The notes under the pieces are model-generated. The model had not been told where the DNA came from. It ran no database searches and was given only the letters and a program-made list of their open reading frames with translations. 9,789 nucleotides of DNA from an uncultured Vogesella sp. (GTDB taxonomy: Bacteria > Pseudomonadota > Gammaproteobacteria > Burkholderiales > Chromobacteriaceae): assembly GCA_946479405.1 (NCBI GenBank), contig CAMLGD010000121.1, forward strand, positions 1 to 9,789, read 5' to 3'. Shown piece after piece: positions 1-5,906 of this stretch. A program made the translations under genes and the position numbers. The first letter of the stretch is position 1; every line of letters begins with the position of its first letter.

Positions 1-174
1 CCGGCGCTGATGAACGTGGTGGAGAAGCGTGCCGGCACCGGGCGCGACAATCTGACTGGCATCGCCCTGACCCTGCTGGGCGATGGCGATTTTGTCAGTG
101 GCCGCGATGGCTATATCGACAGCCAGTATGTGTCGCGTGCCGGCTTCGACCAGTTGCCGTTGCGCCATCCCTGA
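1..174 (+). CDS. PP2C-family Ser/Thr protein phosphatase, C-terminal fragment
   Basis: This is the last 57 codons of an open frame that enters from the left edge and stops at TGA 172-174. Its translation contains GTGRDNLTGIAL, which matches the late metal-binding motif of PP2C/SpoIIE-type phosphatases (the D-N pair followed by T and a hydrophobic strand). Family members dephosphorylate Ser/Thr residues, often opposing a Hanks-type kinase, in the cytoplasm. The catalytic core lies outside the window, so the assignment rests on one motif. The stop is 57 bases before rph on the same strand; a PP2C gene next to rph is an arrangement I associate with Neisseriales and relatives, from memory. The partner kinase is not visible. 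Confidence 0.6.
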   Translation, partial: PALMNVVEKRAGTGRDNLTGIALTLLGDGDFVSGRDGYIDSQYVSRAGFDQLPLRHP

Positions 175-197
175 GCGGTGTGCCCCCGGCTTTGCGC

Positions 198-203
198 TAG
201 AAT
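198..203 (+). promoter_or_regulatory. Possible -10 element upstream of rph
   Basis: TAGAAT matches 5 of 6 bases of the sigma-70 -10 consensus and lies 28 bases before the rph start codon. No good -35 hexamer is seen at the usual distance (175-180 is gcggtg), so rph may instead be read from the phosphatase gene upstream. Confidence 0.3.
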
Positions 204-231
204 GCCTTCCTTTTGCCCCGGAGTTCCTGCC

Positions 232-951
232 ATGCGATCCACCGACCGTGCTGCCGATGCCCTGCGTACCGTGCGTCTTACCCGCCATTACACCCGGCAC
301 GCCGAAGGTTCGGTGCTGGTGGAGTTCGGCGAAACCAAGGTGATCTGCACCGCCTCGGTGGAGGAAACCGTGCCGCCGTTCCTGAAGGGCAAGGGCCAGG
401 GCTGGGTTACCGCCGAATACGGCATGCTGCCGCGCTCTACCGGCAGCCGTATGCGCCGCGAGGCCGCCAGCGGCAAGCAATCCGGACGTACCCAGGAAAT
501 CCAGCGTCTGATCGGCCGCAGCCTGCGCTCGGTGATCGATCTGGGCAAGTTGGGCGAGCGTCAGGTGCTGATCGACTGTGACGTGATCCAGGCTGATGGC
601 GGCACCCGTACTGCCAGTATTACCGGTGCCTACGTGGCGCTGGCCGATGCCATCGCCAAGCTGATGGCGGACGGCAAGTTGGCCGCCAGCCCGCTGCGCG
701 ATCAGGTGGCCGCCGTGTCGGTGGGGATCGTGGCCGGCGTGCCGCTGCTGGATCTGGACTACGTGGAAGACTCCGGCTGCGAAACCGACATGAATGTGGT
801 GATGACCGGGGCCGGTCATTTTGTCGAGGTACAGGGCACTGCCGAGGGCGTACCGTTCAGCCGCGAGGAGATGAACAGCTTGCTGGCGCTGGCGGAGAAG
901 GGTATTGGCGAATTGCTGCAGCTGCAACGCGCCGCGCTGGCCGGCGACTAA
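232..951 (+). CDS. rph: Ribonuclease PH (tRNA nucleotidyltransferase)
   Basis: RNase PH is a phosphate-dependent 3'-5' exoribonuclease that trims tRNA precursors in the cytoplasm and works as a hexamer. The 239 residues match the usual family length (about 238) and the family is recognisable end to end. Phosphate-binding Arg86 (in [12 protein letters not shown]) and Arg126 (in GGTRTA) are present, as are the metal-binding acids Asp180 and Asp186 in [16 protein letters not shown]. The frame is open 18 codons further upstream, to a GTG at 178, but the ATG at 232 is chosen. It begins the conserved [12 protein letters not shown] segment and has GGAG at 220-223, 8 bases upstream. The reading frame is intact, unlike the frameshifted rph of E. 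coli K-12. The gene ends at the hairpin at 980-1006. Confidence 0.97.
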   Translation: MRSTDRAADALRTVRLTRHYTRHAEGSVLVEFGETKVICTASVEETVPPFLKGKGQGWVTAEYGMLPRSTGSRMRREAASGKQSGRTQEIQRLIGRSLRSVIDLGKLGERQVLIDCDVIQADGGTRTASITGAYVALADAIAKLMADGKLAASPLRDQVAAVSVGIVAGVPLLDLDYVEDSGCETDMNVVMTGAGHFVEVQGTAEGVPFSREEMNSLLALAEKGIGELLQLQRAALAGD

Positions 952-979
952 GCTTGCCGCCCGCGTGGGCGGCCAATGC

Positions 980-1006
980 AAAACGGGCGCCGCTGGCGCC
1001 CGTTTT
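980..1006. terminator. Bidirectional rho-independent terminator
   Basis: A perfect 12-bp stem (980-991 with 995-1006) with a GCT loop starts with AAAA and ends with TTTT, so each strand gives a GC-rich hairpin followed by a U run. It lies 29 bases after the rph stop and 18 bases after the stop of the convergent small gene, so it can end both transcripts. Confidence 0.9.
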
Positions 1007-1024
1007 GTTTACTGCTGGCTGCGA

Positions 1025-1219
1025 TTACTTGGCAGCGGAAGCAGCTTTTTTGGTGGCCTTGGCCTTAACCACTTTCTTAGCGGCTTTCTTTTCTACTTTC
1101 TTAGCCGGAGCAGCAGCAGCCGGAGCGGAAGCAGCAGCGGCCGGCTTGGTAGCGGCGAAACCGGAGGAAGCAGCAACAGCGAATGCCAGGCCAGCAGCGA
1201 TCAGAGTCAGTTTTTTCAT
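1025..1219 (-). CDS. Small exported Ala/Lys-rich protein, Asr (acid-shock) like
   Basis: The 64-residue protein has a clear Sec signal peptide: KK at residues 2-3, a hydrophobic core at 4-17, and probable cleavage after SSGFA at residue 22. The mature part is almost only Ala, Lys, Pro, Val and Ser, with repeated KKxxKK-type clusters, so it is a very basic, probably disordered periplasmic peptide. This architecture matches E. coli Asr (102 residues, signal peptide plus Ala/Lys/Pro repeats), a periplasmic acid-shock protein transcribed under RstA control. Low complexity makes homology unprovable from sequence, but the neighbour is the rstAB pair and an RstA-box-like site lies upstream. GGGAT with a spacer of about 9 bases is a modest ribosome site. 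An alternative reading is a generic histone-H1-like basic peptide, which the signal peptide argues against. Confidence 0.75.
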   Translation of the reverse strand: MKKLTLIAAGLAFAVAASSGFAATKPAAAASAPAAAAPAKKVEKKAAKKVVKAKATKKAASAAK

Positions 1220-1254
1220 GATTGGGTAATCCCGAGTAATGTTGGAGAGCAGGC

Positions 1255-1270
1255 GTCGTCATGCGACGAC
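1255..1270 (-). other. 5' leader hairpin of the asr-like mRNA
   Basis: On the - strand GTCGTC-GCAT-GACGAC can form a 6-bp stem with a 4-base loop. If transcription starts about 7 bases after the TATGAT at 1279-1284, this hairpin sits at the extreme 5' end of the message, a position that often protects mRNA from 5'-dependent decay. The role is inferred. Confidence 0.35.
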
Positions 1271-1278
1271 TGAGGACC

Positions 1279-1307
1279 ATCATAGGGGCGTGGCGCAGCC
1301 CCGTCTG
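1279..1307 (-). promoter_or_regulatory. Probable activator-dependent promoter of the asr-like gene
   Basis: On the - strand TATGAT (1284-1279) matches 5 of 6 bases of the -10 consensus. The hexamer 17 bases upstream, CAGACG (1307-1302), is a poor -35, as expected for a promoter that needs an activator. The inferred start is near 1272, giving a leader of about 53 bases. A GGGGC/GCCCC inverted repeat fills the spacer (1285-1302). Confidence 0.5.
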
Positions 1308-2606
1308 TTAGGGTTTGTTCGCTGATGTAACGACTTGTAGCAACGGCCAACACAAAGTGAAAGCCGCGCCGCCGAGTGGGCTGTCATCGATTTCCACCCG
1401 CCCCTGATGGGCTAGCATGATCTGTTGCACGATGGCCAGCCCCAGGCCGTGGCCGCCTTCGGCGCGGTCCCGGCTCGGGTCCAGGCGTACAAACGGCTCC
1501 AGTACCCGCAAGCGGTCGTCCGGCGCAATACCCGGCCCGTCGTCTTCCACACTGAAATATTGCCAGCCATCGGCGGCATACAGCCGCACCCGCAACTGCT
1601 TGCGCGCATAGCGGGCGGCGTTGCCGATCAGGTTGTCCATCGCCCGCGCCAGCAGCACGCTGTCCGCCGTGACCGAGGTCTGCTCCAGCTGCAGGCTGCA
1701 GCGCAGCTCCGGGTACAGCTCGGCAATATCGTCCAGGCGCTGTTGCAGCCAGGCTTGCGGTTGCAGTTCTTGCAGCTGCAGCGGCAGATCGGGACGCGAC
1801 AGGCGGGCATGCAGCAACAATTCGTCGATCAGGGCGCCGACACTGTTCAGGTCGCGTTCGATGCCGGCGTGTGCCGGGTTGGCCGCATCGATATCCAGCA
1901 GCGCCAGCCGGTAGCGCAGCCGTGCCAGTGGGGTCCGCAGCTCGTGCGCCACCGCGTTGATCAGGGTCTGCTTGCTTTCCAGCAGGCGCTCGACATTGCC
2001 GGCCATACGATTAAAGCCCTGCGCCAGCGGCTGCAGGCCGGAGCGTAGCGGCAGCTGTACCCGGGCGGAGAACTCGCCCTCGCTCAGCTGTTTGGCGCTG
2101 CGTTCCAGTTGCATCAGCTCGTTCCAGTGCGGCCGCATCCATAGCAGTACCGGAATCGCCAGCGACAGGCCGATCAGCGCCAGCAGCGCATAATCGAACC
2201 AGCGCAGCTCGTGCAGGAATACCAGGTAGCTCATCGGCCCGGCTACCAGCGCATAGGGCGATTTGCCAATGCGCTGCAGGAAGATGTCGTCATCCTCCAG
2301 CATCACGATATCGCCTTCGCGCAAGGCGCGCAGGGTGGCGCTGTCGATGGGCAGCTCTTCCATGCGCTGCATGGCAACGTTAAAACCCAGCTCGCGGTCC
2401 AGCGTGCGCAGTGCCGCCGGCCATTGCGCCTGCGGGATGCCATCCAGCTTGTATTCGATCAGCGTCAGCGAGGTTTTCAGCAGGTCGGCCAGCGCGCGGT
2501 CGCCGGTTTTTTCCGCCACCTGCTTGTACACCAGGCCGGCCAGCATCACCGCCAGCAGAAAGCTGACGATCAGCAGCAGGTAGAACTGGATAAACAGCTT
2601 GCGCAT
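1308..2606 (-). CDS. rstB: RstB-type sensor histidine kinase
   Basis: The 432-residue inner-membrane kinase phosphorylates the response regulator encoded just upstream. It has a first membrane helix at about 6-27, a periplasmic sensor of about 110 residues, a second helix at about 138-157, and a HAMP-like region at about 158-210. The H box is AVAHELRTPLARLRYRL with His221 as phospho-acceptor, the N box is DNLIGNAARYA (Asn325, Asn329), the G1 box is EDDGPGI (354-360), and the G2 box is GGHGLGLAI (384-392). E. coli RstB shares conspicuous blocks by memory: KLFIQFYLLL at the start, the MRPHW after the second helix, and EPFVRLDPSRDR near the end. The start is 3 bases after the rstA stop, so translation is probably coupled. 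In E. coli the pair is linked to acid and PhoPQ-related responses; the signal here is unknown. Confidence 0.93.
   Translation of the reverse strand: MRKLFIQFYLLLIVSFLLAVMLAGLVYKQVAEKTGDRALADLLKTSLTLIEYKLDGIPQAQWPAALRTLDRELGFNVAMQRMEELPIDSATLRALREGDIVMLEDDDIFLQRIGKSPYALVAGPMSYLVFLHELRWFDYALLALIGLSLAIPVLLWMRPHWNELMQLERSAKQLSEGEFSARVQLPLRSGLQPLAQGFNRMAGNVERLLESKQTLINAVAHELRTPLARLRYRLALLDIDAANPAHAGIERDLNSVGALIDELLLHARLSRPDLPLQLQELQPQAWLQQRLDDIAELYPELRCSLQLEQTSVTADSVLLARAMDNLIGNAARYARKQLRVRLYAADGWQYFSVEDDGPGIAPDDRLRVLEPFVRLDPSRDRAEGGHGLGLAIVQQIMLAHQGRVEIDDSPLGGAAFTLCWPLLQVVTSANKP
1326..1339 (-). promoter_or_regulatory. RstA-box-like operator
   Basis: The - strand reads TACAAGTCGTTACA. The E. coli RstA box is TACATNTNGTTACA; 11 of its 12 fixed positions match, the only difference being A for T at position 5. 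The centre (about 1332.5) is about 60 bases upstream of the inferred start of the asr-like gene, a usual class I activator position. The site lies inside rstB, covering its codons L-Q-V-V-T, which are written CTA CAA GTC GTT ACA; four of the five end in A or T in a GC-rich gene. Confidence 0.6.
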
Positions 2607-2609
2607 GAC

Positions 2610-3317
2610 TTACCAGCCGGCCGGTGAGAACAGGTAGCCCTTGTTGCGCACCGTCTTGATGCGCGCCGGGGCCGCCGGGTCGTCGCCCAGCTTCTTGCGC
2701 AGGCGCGACACGGCAATATCGATGCTGCGGTCCAGCCCGTCGTAGCTCAGGCCGCGCATCACGCGCAGCAGGGTATCGCGGTCCTGCACCTCGCCGGCGT
2801 GGCTGGCCAGCTGCCACAGCAGGTCAAAATCGGTAGTGGATAGTGTGATGCGCTGGCCGGCCAGCAGTACTTCGCGGCTGCGCGCGTCGATGCGCAGCTG
2901 GCCGAAGACCAGCAGTTGCTCGCCTTCGGCTTCGTTGCTGCCACCCTGGCGTTGCTCATGCTGGCGCAGCTGCGCGCGCAGGCGTGCGGCCAACACTGCC
3001 GGCGGGGTGGTTTTCAGCACGTAGTCATTGGCGCCCAGCTCCAGCCCCAGGATCTGGTTGATGTCGCTATCCAGCGAGGTGAGGATCACGATGGGGCCGG
3101 CAAATTCCGGACGGATTTCGCGGCATAGCGTCAGTCCGTCCTTGCCGGGCAGCATGATATCCAGCAGCAGCAGGTCCGGCTGCTCACGCAGCAGGGCGGC
3201 ATGAGCGGTATCGCCGCGCGGCTCGATCACCACTTCCAGATCGTGGCGGGCCAGGAAGCCTTGCATCAGTTGTGCCAGCTCGGCGTCGTCTTCGACGAAC
3301 AGGATTTTGTGAGTCAT
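2610..3317 (-). CDS. rstA: RstA-type response regulator (OmpR/PhoB family)
   Basis: This 235-residue DNA-binding regulator has a receiver domain at about 3-118 and an OmpR/PhoB winged helix at about 132-233. Receiver residues are intact: acidic Glu9-Asp10-Asp11, phospho-acceptor Asp53 in LLLDIMLPGKDG, Thr80 and Lys102. The blocks VEPRGD/IEPRGD, LTSLDSD, LKTTPPAVL, LSYDGLDRSIDIAVSRLRKKL and IKTVRNKGYLFSP are nearly the E. coli RstA sequence as I remember it, including the DNA-recognition region, which supports use of the same operator. The frame is open to a GTG at 3323, but the ATG at 3317 is chosen: GGAG lies 8 bases upstream of the ATG and almost touches the GTG. It is first in a two-gene unit with rstB. 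Confidence 0.94.
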   Translation of the reverse strand: MTHKILFVEDDAELAQLMQGFLARHDLEVVIEPRGDTAHAALLREQPDLLLLDIMLPGKDGLTLCREIRPEFAGPIVILTSLDSDINQILGLELGANDYVLKTTPPAVLAARLRAQLRQHEQRQGGSNEAEGEQLLVFGQLRIDARSREVLLAGQRITLSTTDFDLLWQLASHAGEVQDRDTLLRVMRGLSYDGLDRSIDIAVSRLRKKLGDDPAAPARIKTVRNKGYLFSPAGW

Positions 3318-3341
3318 CGCCACTCTCCGGTTTAAAACGCG

Positions 3342-3371
3342 AGTATGGCCTTGTCGTTACCGCAGCGGCAA
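3342..3371 (-). promoter_or_regulatory. Possible rstAB promoter
   Basis: On the - strand TTGCCG (3371-3366) and CATACT (3347-3342) are separated by 18 bases. They match 4 of 6 and 4 of 6 consensus bases, so the call is weak. It lies between the terminator of the gene upstream and the rstA start, where a promoter is needed. Confidence 0.35.
3348..3361 (+). promoter_or_regulatory. Partial RstA-box-like site in the rstA promoter
   Basis: GCCTTGTCGTTACC on the + strand shares the 8-base core GTCGTTAC with the operator at 1326-1339 and matches 8 of the 12 fixed RstA-box positions. It lies between the proposed -35 and -10 of rstA, where binding would hinder polymerase. Autoregulation is an inference. 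An imperfect inverted repeat (CCTTGTCG, then CGGCAAGG) spans 3349-3373. Confidence 0.3.
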
Positions 3372-3381
3372 GGCAGTTGCT

Positions 3382-3396
3382 GTTTCAAAATGAAAC
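3382..3396. repeat. Short perfect inverted repeat
   Basis: GTTTCA-AAA-TGAAAC is a 6-bp inverted repeat with a 3-base centre. It lies just upstream of the proposed rstA -35 and overlaps the U-rich tail of the terminator at 3395-3415. It could be a regulator site for rstA or simply part of the terminator tail. Confidence 0.3.
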
Positions 3397-3415
3397 GCCC
3401 CGCAGCGCGGGGCGT
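3386..3415 (-). terminator. Rho-independent terminator of the tubulin-like gene
   Basis: On the - strand a 9-bp perfect stem (3415-3407 with 3403-3395, ACGCCCCGC and its complement) with a 3-base loop is followed by TTCATTTTG. It begins 20 bases after the stop codon of the tubulin-like gene and separates it from rstAB. Confidence 0.85.
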
Positions 3416-3435
3416 CAAGGCTAGGTGGCCATCAA

Positions 3436-5598
3436 TCAATCGTGCGGCAGCGGCGGATGGCGGTCCGCGTAGGCATTCAGCGATACCACGCGGGTCTTGC
3501 CGATGCGGTGGCGATAGATCTCGCGCAGGTAGCAGATGGCTTTCTGCACATGGTTGCGCGTCAGGCGGATATCGTTGATCGACACGAACTTCTTCGGATC
3601 GCGGATCAGCTCGCGGTACTTCTTCTCGTACATCGGCTTGATGGCGAACCAGTTGGTATCCAGGATCTTGGCCGGATTCTCGAACTCGTCCAGCAGCTCT
3701 TCCAGCCGCGACTCGTCAAACTGCTCGGCGGTGATCAGTTCCAGGATGGCGTTGTCCAGCGTGTCGTTGTAGCGGTAACCGCCGCGGGCAAAGCAGCGCT
3801 TGATGTAGGCCACGATCAGCGTCAGGAAGTCGTCGCTCAGGCACGGGCTCTTGGCTACCAGCGTGGTCAGTGACAGGTTGGCCGAGGCGCCGATCACCAG
3901 CGCATAGCGCTTCAGCGTGGTGCTGGGGAACAGGCCGTTCAGGTGCTGCTTCAGGCGGTTCAGGTCCATGTAGGACAGCTTGTAGCCCTTGGGCAGCGAC
4001 AGGATGGCGACCACCGACGAGCAATTGCGGAAGAAGAACAGCTCGTTGAGCTTGGCCGGGTCGTAGCCGGATTCCTTGTACTCGTTCAGCGCGGTGCGGT
4101 AGCGGTCGGATTCGATCGGCAGCAGGCTGATGCCCTCGATCGCCTGGGTCACCGGGTTGAAGTGCGGCAGGTCGATGGAGCGGAAGAACAGGTCGTCGAT
4201 ATTGAACTTGCTGCTGCTGTTCACATCCAGCGGGTCGCCGACCACCGATTCGGCGTATGCCACCGCCACCGGACCGGCCAGACTCATGAACAGGTCGTTG
4301 GCGTCGAGACGGATGGTTTCGCCGATGTCGATACCGGCACGATGGAAGTAGTTCTCGTCGTAGTCGGTAGTTACCGCTTGGGCAGTCAGGATGTTGAAAA
4401 TCTGCTGCGAGATGTACTGGTTGGCGTGGCGCTCCATGGCGTTCACGTCCAGGTCTTCGATGCTGCCCTTATCGGTTTCTTCGGCGTAACGCATGATGTC
4501 GTTGGAGATCAGCATCATGGCGTTCCACGGGCGGATGCGGCGCATCACGCTTTCGGCGCCGGCTTCTTCGTTGTCGAAGTTGTAGGAAAAATCCCACTCT
4601 TCCGACAGATATTTGCACAGCAGGCGGCCGGCGTTGATGTGCAGCGCCTCCGAGCCTTCCACATGTTGGCCGGAGATGTTCGGCAGGATGCAGATGCCGC
4701 TGGTGAAGATCGGCTCGAACACGAAGCCCTGCTCGTCGCCGCTGCTGCTGCCTTCCGGCTCGACGCGGGTCTCGAAGGTCTTGCTCATGTAGGCGTACTG
4801 CTGCGCCAGGCCGAACTCGCTGGCCATGCCGGAGCCGGTACCGCCGCCGGCGCTGAAGATGTAGAAATACAGCCGCGACTGGTTGGCGCGGATGCCGCAG
4901 GAATCGATCAGGTAGGCGTGGATCAGCTTCCAGTCTTCGTCGGAGAAGCTCTGGGTATCCTTGTTGAGGATGATCTTGGCCAGATACTGGCCCAGGATCG
5001 GCGCATTACCGGCACCGCCGGCGTGCACCTCGGCCAGGTCCATGATGCGCATCTTGCTGTAATCGTTCAGGAACGCGCCCTGCTCGCCACGATGCGAGAA
5101 GCGGATGCGCCCCTTGATGTCCTTGTCCAGGTCGCCCAGCATCACCATCGGTTCGATCAGGAAGGCCGGCTTCTGCGTCTTCTGCGGCGACAGCAGCGTG
5201 CGTTTGATCCAGCGGCGCGGACGGAAGTCCTGCTCGTTGCTGGGCTTCTCTTCATTGCCGAACTCATTCAGGTAGAACTTGCGGGCGTTGTACACCAGAG
5301 TGGCCACGTCCAGCGCAATATTGGAACCACAACGGCCAAGGCCGATCAGACATACCGACGGAAACGGCCGCTCATAACTATCCAGCCCTTCGTCCTGGTT
5401 GCCGGCAAACGCTTCGCGCCGCAAGGTGTCCAGGTTGGTCAGGATGCGGGTCATGTCGCGCTCGGTGTAGTACTGGTAGCGCTGGCTGCCGCTGCGCTCC
5501 GGTACCGCGTGCAAATGGCGCGGTTGGGCCGACGGCTGTTGCGGGCCCATGTCGGTGTCGGTTTGGGAGTCTGTCGGGCGTTCTGGCGTTGCTTGCAT
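3436..5598 (-). CDS. Large divergent tubulin/FtsZ-superfamily GTPase
   Basis: The predicted 720-residue cytoplasmic protein contains the nucleotide-binding loops of the tubulin/FtsZ fold in order. T1 is GLGRCGSNIA (86-95), T3 is HAGGAGNAP (192-200), the T4 signature is SAGGGTGSG (249-257), and a T6-like LISND ends at 367. An H7-like helix follows at about 386-408. The T7-like loop is RLDANDLF (430-437); Asp432 and Asp435 align with the two catalytic acids of FtsZ (NVDFAD), with Arg in place of the Asn. It should therefore bind and probably hydrolyse GTP. Residues 1-75 are polar and probably disordered, 108-190 hold an insertion, and about 275 residues follow T7, so it is nearly twice the size of FtsZ and is not the division protein. 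The ATG at 5598 is preferred: AAGGA lies 6 bases upstream, whereas the in-frame GTG at 5688 lies upstream of the likely promoter. It is monocistronic. Cellular role unknown; Pfam 'Tubulin_2' or FtsZ-like (FtsZl) families are the likely homes. Confidence 0.88.
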   Translation of the reverse strand: MQATPERPTDSQTDTDMGPQQPSAQPRHLHAVPERSGSQRYQYYTERDMTRILTNLDTLRREAFAGNQDEGLDSYERPFPSVCLIGLGRCGSNIALDVATLVYNARKFYLNEFGNEEKPSNEQDFRPRRWIKRTLLSPQKTQKPAFLIEPMVMLGDLDKDIKGRIRFSHRGEQGAFLNDYSKMRIMDLAEVHAGGAGNAPILGQYLAKIILNKDTQSFSDEDWKLIHAYLIDSCGIRANQSRLYFYIFSAGGGTGSGMASEFGLAQQYAYMSKTFETRVEPEGSSSGDEQGFVFEPIFTSGICILPNISGQHVEGSEALHINAGRLLCKYLSEEWDFSYNFDNEEAGAESVMRRIRPWNAMMLISNDIMRYAEETDKGSIEDLDVNAMERHANQYISQQIFNILTAQAVTTDYDENYFHRAGIDIGETIRLDANDLFMSLAGPVAVAYAESVVGDPLDVNSSSKFNIDDLFFRSIDLPHFNPVTQAIEGISLLPIESDRYRTALNEYKESGYDPAKLNELFFFRNCSSVVAILSLPKGYKLSYMDLNRLKQHLNGLFPSTTLKRYALVIGASANLSLTTLVAKSPCLSDDFLTLIVAYIKRCFARGGYRYNDTLDNAILELITAEQFDESRLEELLDEFENPAKILDTNWFAIKPMYEKKYRELIRDPKKFVSINDIRLTRNHVQKAICYLREIYRHRIGKTRVVSLNAYADRHPPLPHD

Positions 5599-5662
5599 GA
5601 TATTTCCTTCATGAGGCCGGATTCGGCCATCAGGATTTGATACAGCAATATTTAAACTTCCA

Positions 5663-5671
5663 TTTATACCA
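5663..5671 (-). promoter_or_regulatory. Extended -10 promoter of the tubulin-like gene
   Basis: The - strand reads TGGTATAAA, an extended -10 (TGn plus TATAAA). The -35 region is weak, as is usual with an extended -10. The inferred start near 5656 leaves a leader of about 57 bases before the ATG at 5598. Confidence 0.55.
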
Positions 5672-5906
5672 TCAGAACGCAGGGGCACAGTTTGCTATCA
5701 AGTAACATTTATTAACAAACCTTGGTGTTCATGTGGTTTTTTCATGCAAACAGATCATGAGCCGGCGCATGGTCATGCGCTGACTACAGGTTGCGGCTTG
5801 ATCCGGTATGTGCAAAGCGCATGCTGGGGTGTTATGTCCAACGCATTTGGGCGGCTTGTCTAAGGGGCAAGTTAATTACATGCGGCCAACCTTGGATAGC
5901 AGAGGC
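5672..5906. other. AT-rich intergenic gap, no gene seen
   Basis: Together with the promoter and leader below it, this forms a 308-base gap (5599-5906) without a convincing gene. Line 5701-5760 is 19/60 GC by hand count, far below the flanking genes. It contains a 7-bp inverted repeat with a GT centre at 5765-5780 (GCGCATG and CATGCGC) and CATG words starting at 5730, 5743, 5756, 5768 and 5774. No U-tract hairpin follows the immunity gene stop, so where the type VI cassette transcript ends is unclear. An open frame on the + strand that starts here and runs into the immunity gene antisense is judged a shadow. Confidence 0.5.
5765..5780. repeat. Inverted repeat in the gap
   Basis: GCGCATG-GT-CATGCGC is a perfect 7-bp inverted repeat with a 2-base centre. 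No T run follows on either strand, so it fits a dimeric protein site better than a terminator. No regulator is recognised for it. Confidence 0.4.

Noticed and set aside
1090..1150. Triplet-like repeats (GCAGCA, CTTTCTTAGC twice) as a mobile or CRISPR-like repeat
   Set aside because: They are explained by the Ala/Lys low-complexity coding of the small exported protein.
954..1229. 91-codon + strand frame covering the asr-like gene
   Set aside because: It starts right after the rph stop, runs through the terminator hairpin and mirrors the Ala/Lys repeats; the - strand frame has a signal peptide and promoter.
1285..1302. GGGGC/GCCCC hairpin as the rstB terminator
   Set aside because: The stem is only 5 bp with an 8-base loop and no U run follows; it lies in the spacer of the proposed asr-like promoter.
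3943..5640. 565-codon open frame on the + strand
   Set aside because: It lies antisense to the tubulin-like gene, has a Val/Ala/Gln/His-biased translation typical of a mirrored GC-rich gene, shows no motif and has no ribosome site; the - strand gene has clear GTPase motifs.
5599..5688. Upstream GTG start adding 30 residues to the tubulin-like protein
   Set aside because: The extension covers the extended -10 at 5663-5671 and lacks a good ribosome site, whereas the ATG at 5598 has AAGGA 6 bases upstream.
5698..5715. GTTAC-containing word upstream of the tubulin-like promoter as another RstA box
   Set aside because: Only about 7 of 12 fixed positions match the RstA box, and the region is AT-rich, so this is within chance.
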